Shown: piece by piece, positions 18,024-26,112 of the stretch | Layout: the number at the start of each line of letters is the position of its first letter | Position numbering within the stretch: position 1 is the stretch's first letter | Assembly (NCBI GenBank): GCA_041745535.1 | Contig: JBGTIS010000171.1 | Span: 41,927-105,926, forward strand | Source of the DNA: JBGTIS01 sp041745535 | GTDB taxonomy: Bacteria; Bacteroidota; Bacteroidia; Cytophagales; Cyclobacteriaceae | Reading direction: 5' to 3' | Length of the DNA stretch: 64,000 bases | Notes under the pieces: generated by a model | What the model was told of the DNA's origin: nothing | What the model saw: the letters and a program-made list of their open reading frames with translations, nothing else | Databases searched by the model: none | Program-made: the position numbers and the translations under genes

Positions 18024-18051
18024 AACAGCAGGAATACAATGTAGGTATGGC

Positions 18052-18837
18052 TTAACTAATTACCTCAGCAAATTTAATATACCCTCCGGTAACCAGCAGG
18101 CTTTCAGCATTACAGCAATAAATTTTATTGTCTGATTTCTCCAGATTTTCCAGAATGTAATCGAATTTATCGAACATGGTAGTTCCCTCATAGCTCACCG
18201 CGCTAAAATGCTTATTTTCTTTTTTGATAATGTTGGTAGTCCAGTCGGTAGCATCAAACTTAAGCTGTTTCAATTCCTCTTCATAAAAATACTTCGACGA
18301 ATTAAAATCGGTACCAATCAGTTTTATGGTATAACCCGGAAAGCATACAGAGATGTAGTTGAGTACGGTAGTGAGGCTACCCCGGTAGTGAAAGAGATAA
18401 TCATCAAGCGATTTGGCCCACTCTCCTCCTTCCAGCCAACCGGTAGGTTTTATTTGCCGCACCACGGCACTTTTAGGCACATGAAACAGCGCCATTTCTT
18501 TAAACTCTTTTCTTAATACTTTTAATACTTTCCACTTAAGATACAAAAAAGGATTTTGAATAAAGAGTAGCCTGATATTTTTACGAACAATAAAAACTAT
18601 GTTTTTAAGATTATCTTTTCTTACTTTTTTAATAATATGGCGAAGCATGTTTACCGAAGACTCACTAAAAGCATCCACAAAATAGATATGGGTAGGAACA
18701 ATCCCTGCTTTGTCGTAGAACGCGCCAAACTTGTTTACGGCAAGTTTAACAGGGGCATTATTGATATAAGCTCTTTCTGCCTCTGTCAACCGGCTCACCG
18801 ATTCTCCGCTTCCCAGTACAAAAAGTTCTTTTTTCAT
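18052..18837 (-). CDS. Candidate nonulosonate (sialic acid-like) transferase, GT42/DUF115-like
   Basis: A 261-residue protein I do not recognise with certainty. It starts MKKELFVLGSGESVSRL, a strand followed by a GxGxS loop, and then has LAVNKFGAFY (N35). Near residues 152-178, RGSLTTVLNYISV leads to YTIKLIGTDF, and the C-terminus has KHFS (H210) and NKIYCCNAESLL (239-248). From memory, this order (GxGPS-type loop, asparagine in the second strand, R-x-x-S/T helix, I-x-L-x-G-x-D-F, late histidine, IY-x-x-x-x-x-S-x-L) matches GT42 sialyltransferases such as Campylobacter Cst-II, and the related DUF115/Maf fold. It lies directly downstream of the neuA- and neuB-type genes, which favours a CMP-nonulosonate transferase. 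Function remains inference. Confidence 0.5.
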   Translation of the reverse strand: MKKELFVLGSGESVSRLTEAERAYINNAPVKLAVNKFGAFYDKAGIVPTHIYFVDAFSESSVNMLRHIIKKVRKDNLKNIVFIVRKNIRLLFIQNPFLYLKWKVLKVLRKEFKEMALFHVPKSAVVRQIKPTGWLEGGEWAKSLDDYLFHYRGSLTTVLNYISVCFPGYTIKLIGTDFNSSKYFYEEELKQLKFDATDWTTNIIKKENKHFSAVSYEGTTMFDKFDYILENLEKSDNKIYCCNAESLLVTGGYIKFAEVIS

Positions 18838-18881
18838 CTGTAATTAATAAAGAATAATCATTTTCCGTTTGGCTGAGGAAT

Positions 18882-20045
18882 CTATTCGGAAGACATGGAA
18901 CTGTGAATCAGAATATAATTATCAACAAATTCTCTGACGGCGCCATCGCCCCCCTTTTTTGTAAGCTTTATAATGGGCAACGACTTTACTTTGTCAACGG
19001 CATTACTGGGACAGGCCGACAGCCCTGCTTTTGCCAGCAATTCAAAATCATTGATGTCATCTCCGATATAGGCAAACTCGTTAAGTGAAATATTTTCCTG
19101 GCTACACACTTTTTCCGCGATAGCAAGTTTATCTTTTACGCCCTGGAAAACATAATCGAACTTTAATTTCCTCGCCCGCCGGGTAACAATCTCGGTATCT
19201 TCGCTGGTAATTACTACGGTTTTGATGCCTGCGTTTCTGAGCAGTTCGATGCCCTTTCCATCCAATGTGCTGAATTTTTTAAGTTCATCGCCATTTTCAG
19301 AGTAGTACATGCCGGTATCAGTTAGCACGCCATCTACATCGGTAGCGAATACTTTAATGGTTGCCTGTGCCGATTTTTCCAGATGTTTGGTTACCATAAG
19401 CCGTTCGGCATATTCCCAGTCTTCTGGTTCATCCAGTTCTAGTTGGCTGTAAGCAGGCATTTCATATACACCAATTTTACTGGAAAGGCGATTTTCATTT
19501 TCCACGATATTTTGTACGCTGTTGATATAAAACGCGCCATTCTCAATCAGAATACCATCAAAATCCTGTCTTCTGGGTCTGCTTTTATAGTTATAATTAA
19601 CAGGCTCGCCTGCATCGGACCAGAAAAACCGCTTCAGTCGCGCGCAGGTTAATACAGAATCGTAAGGCGCGGCACGCAACAAAGCAAATGCCTCATCAAA
19701 GTACCGCGCCTTTACAAACGGATTGGTAAGTTGCGATAACAGCAGTAAATCAGCGGCATTTAACTGTTGTGCCGCGATAAACTCCAGCATCAGTGCTTCG
19801 GTAGAAGATTGATCTCGGGCATTTTCTTCTTTCCGGTCGTAAATCTTTACCTTTTTGAAGTTAAAATTCTGTACACAGCTTTTGATTTCAGCACAATCGG
19901 TAGCTACATATACCGCATCGATGTTACTGGCTTTTTCCAGCTCTGTCAGGGTCCAGTAAATAAGTGGTTTCCCGCAGAAATTTTTAATATTCTTAAAAGG
20001 AATAGACTTGCTGCCACAACGAGCCGGAACAAGAGCAATATTCAT
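18882..20045 (-). CDS. neuA: CMP-nonulosonate synthetase fused to a KdsC-like HAD phosphatase
   Basis: A 387-residue two-domain enzyme. Residues 1-225 are an acylneuraminate cytidylyltransferase: ALVPARCGSKSIPFKNI is the CTP-binding signature, with LLSQLTNPF and LIENGAFYI further on. Residues about 230-380 are a HAD domain of the KdsC/NANP-phosphatase type: FATDVDGVLTDTGMYY keeps both catalytic aspartates (D236, D238), with VVITSED, KDK and YIGDDINDFELL completing the HAD motifs. The enzyme should dephosphorylate a nonulosonate 9-phosphate and activate the sugar with CTP, or use the HAD domain only for stability, as proposed for the animal CMAS enzyme. The start codon overlaps the neuB stop by one base. 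The domain calls are firm; which nonulosonic acid is made is not known. Confidence 0.9.
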   Translation of the reverse strand: MNIALVPARCGSKSIPFKNIKNFCGKPLIYWTLTELEKASNIDAVYVATDCAEIKSCVQNFNFKKVKIYDRKEENARDQSSTEALMLEFIAAQQLNAADLLLLSQLTNPFVKARYFDEAFALLRAAPYDSVLTCARLKRFFWSDAGEPVNYNYKSRPRRQDFDGILIENGAFYINSVQNIVENENRLSSKIGVYEMPAYSQLELDEPEDWEYAERLMVTKHLEKSAQATIKVFATDVDGVLTDTGMYYSENGDELKKFSTLDGKGIELLRNAGIKTVVITSEDTEIVTRRARKLKFDYVFQGVKDKLAIAEKVCSQENISLNEFAYIGDDINDFELLAKAGLSACPSNAVDKVKSLPIIKLTKKGGDGAVREFVDNYILIHSSMSSE

Positions 20046-20926
20046 TAACTTCTGAATTTTAATTTTTCACGCTGAACTTCTTCAATGTCCAGAATGTCTT
20101 TACTTTTGAAGTTAAGCGCTTTGTGAGCGGCTTTTAAATCGCGACACAGCTTACTAAGGCCGGTTGGCTCTAATGAGGCAGCATGGTCGGTTCCTTTCCA
20201 GGTTCGGTCCAAAGTAAAATGGCGTTCTACCCATTCGGCTCCCAGGGTATAAGCGGCAATGTCGATGGCAATACCTAAATGGTGACCTGAAAAGCCTATA
20301 CTTTTTACTCTGCGCTCAAATTTTTCGCGGATGCGGGTTATTTCCAACAGGCAAACATCTTCAAATGGTACTGGATACCCTGAGGTACAGCTATATACTA
20401 CCAGCCTGTTTTTGGCGGCACCGGTTTCTTCAAAAAACTTGACCAGTTTTTCTTCTTCTTCATGAGAAGTCATTCCAAACGATACGTGCACTTCTCCCTC
20501 ATAATCATCTCTGAGCACCCGCAACATTTCGTAATGGGTATTTGATGCGGAAGGCACTTTAATCAGTTTGGGTTTAATACTTACAATTTCATGAGCGGAA
20601 GTAACATCCCATACAGAAGTAGAGTACTGAATACCAATAGACTCGCAGTGTTCCTTTAGTTTTTTGTGCTGATCCACATCCAGTTCTAGAAACTCACGAT
20701 GGGCGCCATAGGTATCGCCATAAGAGTTACGCGGATTAGGATGTGGGGTGTTATATTGCTCGTCTGACAGAAGTTCTTTGGGATTTCTTTTCTGAAATTT
20801 GGCCACATCGGCATTGCATCTTTTAGCCTGATCAATCAGTTGGATAGCAATGTCCACATCGCCCATATGGTTACAGCCAATTTCGGCAATTACTTTCGGT
20901 GATTTATAATTTGTTACTGAATTCAT
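20045..20926 (-). CDS. neuB: NeuB-family nonulosonate (KDN/Neu5Ac-type) synthase without SAF domain
   Basis: 293 residues of a TIM-barrel sialate synthase. AEIGCNHMGDVDIAIQLI is the N-terminal signature, followed by VAKFQKRNP, the strand end IKVPSAS, YSCTSGYPVP, IGFSGHHLG and the late ERHFTLDRTWKGTDHAASL, which holds conserved active-site residues. The family usually has a C-terminal SAF (antifreeze-like) domain and 340-360 residues; here the chain stops right after the barrel. It condenses phosphoenolpyruvate with a hexose or hexosamine, possibly as its 6-phosphate given the phosphatase fused to the next gene product. It lies 16 bases after the pyruvyltransferase fusion and overlaps neuA by one base. 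Confidence 0.88.
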   Translation of the reverse strand: MNSVTNYKSPKVIAEIGCNHMGDVDIAIQLIDQAKRCNADVAKFQKRNPKELLSDEQYNTPHPNPRNSYGDTYGAHREFLELDVDQHKKLKEHCESIGIQYSTSVWDVTSAHEIVSIKPKLIKVPSASNTHYEMLRVLRDDYEGEVHVSFGMTSHEEEEKLVKFFEETGAAKNRLVVYSCTSGYPVPFEDVCLLEITRIREKFERRVKSIGFSGHHLGIAIDIAAYTLGAEWVERHFTLDRTWKGTDHAASLEPTGLSKLCRDLKAAHKALNFKSKDILDIEEVQREKLKFRS

Positions 20927-20942
20927 AGTGTTACAGGTTAAG

Positions 20943-22973
20943 CTAAACTTTTACTTGATTTAGAAAAGCTTCCACATTTCGCTCTGTTTCTAACCACAAA
21001 GCGTCCTGCGAATCTTTTAACATTGATTTTATAGTTTGATAATTTTCATCAATATGATTCACCTTTTCGATAATTTCTTCGGTCAGGTTTTTGGATTTCA
21101 CCAGTTCAATCCCCCATTCGGCATGGTTGATATCCTCCAGAAAATACATCATTTTATCGTGGGTAGCCAGGGTGATAATCGGAATATTGAGGCCAAAAGG
21201 AATCATTTGCGCATGGCCTCGCATTCCCATTACAATGGTAAATTTTTCGTAAGCACTATACACATCTTCTTTGGTGGCTCCCACCAGGTCTACAATTTCA
21301 AAGGGCACGCCTTTTTGACTGAACCAGATTTTTGCTTCAACATCCTGTTTTACGTGTACCAGGAGTACAATTTTCCAGCCTTCTTCATGAAAATGCTTTA
21401 AAGCATCGGCAATACCCCAAAGGATTTCCGTTTCTTTTCCCTGAAACCTGAGTTGGTGCCTGTCGAAAGCGATGTTTACAGCCAGCACTTTTTGGTCGGC
21501 TGCATTGGTTTTAATGCTTTGGTCAAATTTTGCGATCACCGTGGTAGCGCAGGGTTGGTATACAATTTTATGCTGTTGGTCTTCCTGTATATAATCTTTC
21601 AGCTTTGCCATACTGCCGTGGTTGCGAATGCCAAAAAATATACTCTTTCTTGCCAGAATATTCACATTATCAGTAAAATTTGAATGAAAATCGTCCTGTC
21701 CCCGGAAGCGGTTATAACCTACCGCAAATACAATCACAGGTTTACTGATTTTCTCCATCAGGTCGTTGGGGCAGGCCCATTGCCATCCGGAAATATTGTT
21801 AGGGTTGGTATCTTTCAGAAACAGGCCTCCACCGCCAATCAGTATGGCATCAAATCTATTCAGGTGCCTGATTAAGTCTTCTGTTACCTCCTCATGCAGA
21901 TCGATTAACTGGAAGGAAATTTCTTTTTTCTCAAATTTTAAAAGGTCTCTTACACACTGGAATAACAGAATATCGCCCGTATTGGTAGACTTATGAAATC
22001 CCAGATGCGCGATGCGCATTTTCGATTGGTCACTGAAGTTATAGTCGTTTCTGACAGGGTTTTCAGTTTTAATAACCGTTTTTATTACTCTTTTAGCTTT
22101 ATTCTTAATTTTTGATAACAATGACGGTTTATTTCGTTGTACTGGTTTTGGATTATAATTCGCTACTATCTCTTTGATTCTATCCGCATCATCAAAATAC
22201 TTTTGATAATTGACAGTACTTTTTTTCTTCCTGCAAATAATATTGACAAAGCCACTAAATATAGCTTCGTTTAGTATTTCAAAACCATTTTTTACCAGAA
22301 AACCGCTTAAAGTTTTATTAGAAAAGGTATTAATGTGCACATCCCAGAAAAAGAAATTTTTATCAGGGCCATACATATGATCAATAGTTGGGCACTCGAT
22401 AAAGAGGATAGCATTATCGTTTAAAACAGCATTAATCTTTGTTAAAAAAACGTTTACATCCTCTACATGTTCTATTACATGAAAAGTGGCTACCATATCA
22501 AATTTTTTCTCTAAACCGATTTCCTCCAAAAACATATTCTCAATCGGCACATTATATCGTTCAGCTCCTGCGTCGGCAAAAACTTTGTCAGGCTCTAAAC
22601 CAAGCACGTCCCATCCCGCGCCTTTCATATACCGCAAAAAACTGCCGGTACCACAACCTATCTCTATAAAAGTTTTATGTTCAGTGCTATAGGCTTCGTC
22701 TTTTAAAACAGTGTCGAGTAACTCAAACCTTTTATAAGCCAGGGCCTCAGCGTGTTTAAATTTCTTCTCTTCCGGTTTTGCGCTTCCTCTGGCTTCCTGA
22801 GAAAATTTACCCTCTTTGTATTGTTCTTCGTGCTTTTTTATAGAAGGCCGGGGCAATACAAATACGAAGCCGCAATTGGCGCACACATAGTTGTTTACTT
22901 CTTTATCGCCTCTTCCTTTATCGTGTAAAAGTTCCAATTTACTTTCACCACATAGCTGGCATGTATGGTACAT
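20943..22973 (-). CDS. Fusion of a SAM methyltransferase and a polysaccharide pyruvyl transferase
   Basis: 676 residues from ATG 22971-22973. The N-terminus has two CxxC pairs (YHTCQLCGES and YVCANCGFVF), a putative zinc ribbon often seen before methyltransferases of the Methyltransf_11/C-methyltransferase type. FIEIGCGTGSFLRYMKGAGW and LGLEPD (residues about 105-135) are the SAM site. After a basic linker around residues 285-315, a second module starts MRIAHLGFHKSTNTGDILL. It has the polysaccharide pyruvyl transferase features ILIGGGGLFLKD, VIVFAVGYNRFRG, FFGIRNHGS and VMGMRGHAQMIPFG. One chain may thus methylate and add a pyruvate ketal, or the methyltransferase part may serve another sugar. 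It lies directly between the transporter and the nonulosonate genes. Confidence 0.85.
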   Translation of the reverse strand: MYHTCQLCGESKLELLHDKGRGDKEVNNYVCANCGFVFVLPRPSIKKHEEQYKEGKFSQEARGSAKPEEKKFKHAEALAYKRFELLDTVLKDEAYSTEHKTFIEIGCGTGSFLRYMKGAGWDVLGLEPDKVFADAGAERYNVPIENMFLEEIGLEKKFDMVATFHVIEHVEDVNVFLTKINAVLNDNAILFIECPTIDHMYGPDKNFFFWDVHINTFSNKTLSGFLVKNGFEILNEAIFSGFVNIICRKKKSTVNYQKYFDDADRIKEIVANYNPKPVQRNKPSLLSKIKNKAKRVIKTVIKTENPVRNDYNFSDQSKMRIAHLGFHKSTNTGDILLFQCVRDLLKFEKKEISFQLIDLHEEVTEDLIRHLNRFDAILIGGGGLFLKDTNPNNISGWQWACPNDLMEKISKPVIVFAVGYNRFRGQDDFHSNFTDNVNILARKSIFFGIRNHGSMAKLKDYIQEDQQHKIVYQPCATTVIAKFDQSIKTNAADQKVLAVNIAFDRHQLRFQGKETEILWGIADALKHFHEEGWKIVLLVHVKQDVEAKIWFSQKGVPFEIVDLVGATKEDVYSAYEKFTIVMGMRGHAQMIPFGLNIPIITLATHDKMMYFLEDINHAEWGIELVKSKNLTEEIIEKVNHIDENYQTIKSMLKDSQDALWLETERNVEAFLNQVKV

Positions 22974-22987
22974 AAAAATCAATCTTA

Positions 22988-24220
22988 TTAAGAATTTCTA
23001 ATTTCCCAGGTAATTGGAAGGTTAACCAAACCGCCTTTACCTTTGTTATTACTTGTCTTGGATAAATCATCATAATGATTTTCTATTTCAAACGACAAGC
23101 AATCAGATTTAACCTCAATTGGTCCCTGGTTAATAATGCCTGTAGCCAGACTTACCGAATACTGGCCCAAAGTAAGAAAGCTGCTGGGGATCACAAACTT
23201 GGCGGTGTAGGTTCCTCCTTTTCTTTTTTCAAGGTATTCCGGAAATTTATCAGTATCCCAGTTTCTGAGGATAAGGATTCCTTCCTTAAACAACGACACC
23301 GACAAATTACTACCTACCAAATCCTGCTTCACTTTATATTCTACGCAAATCTCCACATTTTCTCCAGCTTGAATTTTGTCGTTGCCTGCCTTACTTTCCG
23401 CGCTAACGGAAGCTTTGATCATTGTAATTTTATGATCAAAATTAGGCTCAAAATTCACTGATCCTTCGTGGCTGCCGCTATAATTCTGTTCCAGATAGCG
23501 TGAGATTACCTCATCGGTTTCGCCAGAATACACCATTTTTCCATTTTGCAGCAGAATACCACGATGGCATAAAGTATTGATGGCGCCCATGTTGTGGCTC
23601 ACAAAGAAAATTGTCCGCCCATGGCCTGCCACATCTTCCATTTTGCCCAGGCATTTTTTCTGAAATTCGGCATCGCCTACGGCCAGCACTTCATCAATTA
23701 TCAGAATTTCCGGTTCCAGGTGAGCCGCCACAGCAAAAGCTAAACGCACTTTCATTCCCGACGAATACCTTTTTACAGGAGTATCCAAAAATTTTTCTAC
23801 ACCGGAAAAATCTACGATTTCATCGAATTTGGAATTGATTTCCTGGCGGGTCATGCCCAAAATGGTTCCGTTCAGGTAAATATTTTCACGGCCGGTGAGT
23901 TCAGGATGAAAACCTGTGCCTACTTCTAACAAAGAGGAAATTCTGCCATTAATCTCGATCCTGCCTGTGGTAGGTTCGGTAATTCTTGACAACAATTTTA
24001 ACAAGGTACTTTTTCCGGCACCATTTTTCCCAATAATACCAATCGCTTCGCCAGTTTTGACATCAAAAGTTAAATCTTTAAGTGCCCAGAATTCTTCAGT
24101 AGCTGACCATTTATTCTTTGAGAACAAATTGGTGATGGATTCTCGTAAGCTGCCACTAGCAGTATTTCCAATTAAATACTTTTTAGAAAGGTTTTGCACA
24201 TCTATAGCAATCTCTGACAT
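22988..24220 (-). CDS. Polysaccharide ABC transporter ATPase with C-terminal glycan-binding domain (Wzt type)
   Basis: A 410-residue protein. The ATPase part (residues 1 to about 245) has Walker A IGKNGAGKSTLLKLL, the signature RYSSGMKVRLAFAVA, Walker B ILIIDEVLAVGD and the H-loop FFVSHNMG. Residues about 255-410 form an extra beta-rich domain (SVNFEPNFDHKITMIKAS... onwards), as in Wzt proteins, where it recognises the modified chain end before export. It pairs with the permease encoded 15 bases upstream. The C-terminal domain implies that a specific terminal modification, perhaps a methyl or another group added by the neighbouring enzymes, licenses export; that last point is inference. Confidence 0.92.
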   Translation of the reverse strand: MSEIAIDVQNLSKKYLIGNTASGSLRESITNLFSKNKWSATEEFWALKDLTFDVKTGEAIGIIGKNGAGKSTLLKLLSRITEPTTGRIEINGRISSLLEVGTGFHPELTGRENIYLNGTILGMTRQEINSKFDEIVDFSGVEKFLDTPVKRYSSGMKVRLAFAVAAHLEPEILIIDEVLAVGDAEFQKKCLGKMEDVAGHGRTIFFVSHNMGAINTLCHRGILLQNGKMVYSGETDEVISRYLEQNYSGSHEGSVNFEPNFDHKITMIKASVSAESKAGNDKIQAGENVEICVEYKVKQDLVGSNLSVSLFKEGILILRNWDTDKFPEYLEKRKGGTYTAKFVIPSSFLTLGQYSVSLATGIINQGPIEVKSDCLSFEIENHYDDLSKTSNNKGKGGLVNLPITWEIRNS

Positions 24221-24235
24221 ATTTTTATGGTTTGA

Positions 24236-25063
24236 TCAAACAATATCAGCAATAACCTTTTCTACTTTCTTAAAATAAAAAAGAGAGCTTACGAATAATA
24301 AGAAAATCATCGCAAAGGAAATGTAGGAAAGAAATACCGGCGGAGAAGTTCCTAAAACACACCACCGAACGCCTTCTATTAATCCGGCAACCGGATTAAG
24401 GTAGTAAATAATGGCGCCCCACTGTGGTATTTTTTTAATAATTATATCAGGTGGGTAGGCTACCGGAGTAAAAAACATACCAAACCTGACCAGAAAAGGT
24501 ATAACCTGCTGAAAGTCCCGATACCTGATGGAAAGGGCGCTCAGCCATATTCCTACACCTAAAGAGGAAACAATGGTTAATAGGATAAAAAAGGGCAAAA
24601 AAACTACATTAGGCGAAAGTTTAAATTTGTAGAACAGGGCCAATATAAAAACAAGTCCTAATGCGATAGCAAAGTCAATTAATCCTACCAATGCCTTGGA
24701 TAGAGGAATAATAAGCCTGGGAAAATAAATTTTTTGCACAATGTTTTGCGCCGCAATAATAGAGTTACCCGCCTGCCCCATTACGGCGGCAAAATAAGTC
24801 CAGGTTGCCAATCCACAGCCGGCATACAATAGATAGGGTACCTCTCCTGTGCCTATATTCAACCCCCGACTGAAAAGCAATCCAAATACCATCAGCGTTA
24901 ATGCCGGTTGAATAAATGCCCATACAATTCCTAAAAATGTTTGCGCATATTTAATTTTAAAATCTCGGTAAGCAAGGGTATAAAAAAGGTCTTTATATGA
25001 GAATAATTCCCGTAAATTTAACTTAAAGATGCTTTGGTTGGCATCAATAATTACTTTTGTCAT
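24236..25063 (-). CDS. Polysaccharide ABC transporter permease (Wzm/TagG type, ABC-2)
   Basis: 275 residues with about six membrane segments. The cytoplasmic N-terminus LNLRELFSYKDLFYTLAYRD leads to FKIKYAQTFLGIVWAFIQP, the hallmark of the ABC-2 polysaccharide exporters. The late FLVRFGMFFTPVAYPPD and YYLNPVAGLIEGVRW are also family-typical. With the ATPase it moves undecaprenyl-linked glycan across the inner membrane. The start overlaps the stop of the epimerase gene by one base (TAATG), so expression is coupled. Confidence 0.93.
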   Translation of the reverse strand: MTKVIIDANQSIFKLNLRELFSYKDLFYTLAYRDFKIKYAQTFLGIVWAFIQPALTLMVFGLLFSRGLNIGTGEVPYLLYAGCGLATWTYFAAVMGQAGNSIIAAQNIVQKIYFPRLIIPLSKALVGLIDFAIALGLVFILALFYKFKLSPNVVFLPFFILLTIVSSLGVGIWLSALSIRYRDFQQVIPFLVRFGMFFTPVAYPPDIIIKKIPQWGAIIYYLNPVAGLIEGVRWCVLGTSPPVFLSYISFAMIFLLFVSSLFYFKKVEKVIADIV

Positions 25064-26091
25064 TAGTCAGAGGTTTTTATCTTGTAGTAGTCCACATACC
25101 AGTCTACAAAGTTTTGTATACCTTCTTTAATACTGGTGCTGGGCTTAAATCCTACGTCTTCCATTAAATCGTCTACATTGGCATACGTAGCGGGTACATC
25201 ACCATCCTGCATGGGCATAAAGTTTTTTATAGCTTCTTTACCCACGCATTGTTCCAGTGCACCAATAAAATCCATTAATTTTACAGGCTGATTATTGCCA
25301 ATATTGTATACTTTATAGGGTGCAAAGCTAGTGGATGGTTCCGGATTTTCCTTGTCCCAGTTGGGGTTTGCTACGGGAGCTTTCGGAATAAGCCGAGCGA
25401 TGCCTTCTACAATGTCATCTACATACGTAAAATCACGTTTCATTTCTCCATTGTTGAACACATCTATGGGCTTTCCTTCCAGAATAGCCTTTGTAAACAG
25501 AAATAAAGCCATATCGGGTCTTCCAAACGGTCCGTATACTGTAAAAAACCTGAGTCCGGTAGTTGGAAGATTATACAAATTAGAATACGTATGCGCCATT
25601 AGCTCGTTGGCTTTTTTAGTGGCCGCATATAACGACATTGGATGATCAACATTATCGCTGGTGGAAAAGGGCATTTTTCTATTGCTTCCGTACACTGAGC
25701 TGGAAGACGCGTACACTAAGTGTTTAACGGGATAGTACCGGCATCCTTCCAAAATATTCAAAAAACCCTGCACATTACTTCCTGTGTATGCATAGGGATT
25801 CACCAATGAATACCTTACTCCCGCCTGGGCAGCCAAATTCACTACATAGTCAAACTTATTACTGGCGAAAAGGTTTTTAATATTTTCTCTATCTTCCAGA
25901 TCAACTTTAGTGAACGAAAACTTATCGAATTGGTTAAGAATTTCCAATCGTGCTTTTTTCAGGCTTACATCGTAGTAATCGTTCAGGTTATCAATGCCAA
26001 CTACTGCATACCCTGATTCGCATAATTTTTTCGCAAGGTGGAAGCCGATAAAGCCTGCCGCACCGGTAACCAGTATTTTTTCAGTGTTCAT
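25063..26091 (-). CDS. UDP-glucuronate 4-epimerase-like NAD-dependent epimerase
   Basis: A 342-residue extended SDR enzyme. The NAD site is VTGAAGFIGFHLAKKL, followed by the VVGIDNLNDYYDVSLKKARL stretch characteristic of UDP-glucuronic acid 4-epimerases (CapI/LspL group). The catalytic serines are in LVYASSSSVYG and the Y-x-x-x-K pair is YAATKKA. Substrate-binding segments LRFFTVYGPFGRPDMA and KRDFTYVDDIV are present. It would convert UDP-glucuronate to UDP-galacturonate, giving acidic residues for the polysaccharide. It lies 21 bases downstream of the sugar dehydrogenase gene, which could supply a uronate substrate. Confidence 0.88.
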   Translation of the reverse strand: MNTEKILVTGAAGFIGFHLAKKLCESGYAVVGIDNLNDYYDVSLKKARLEILNQFDKFSFTKVDLEDRENIKNLFASNKFDYVVNLAAQAGVRYSLVNPYAYTGSNVQGFLNILEGCRYYPVKHLVYASSSSVYGSNRKMPFSTSDNVDHPMSLYAATKKANELMAHTYSNLYNLPTTGLRFFTVYGPFGRPDMALFLFTKAILEGKPIDVFNNGEMKRDFTYVDDIVEGIARLIPKAPVANPNWDKENPEPSTSFAPYKVYNIGNNQPVKLMDFIGALEQCVGKEAIKNFMPMQDGDVPATYANVDDLMEDVGFKPSTSIKEGIQNFVDWYVDYYKIKTSD

Positions 26092-26112
26092 TTATATATT
26101 TTTTCTGATAGA

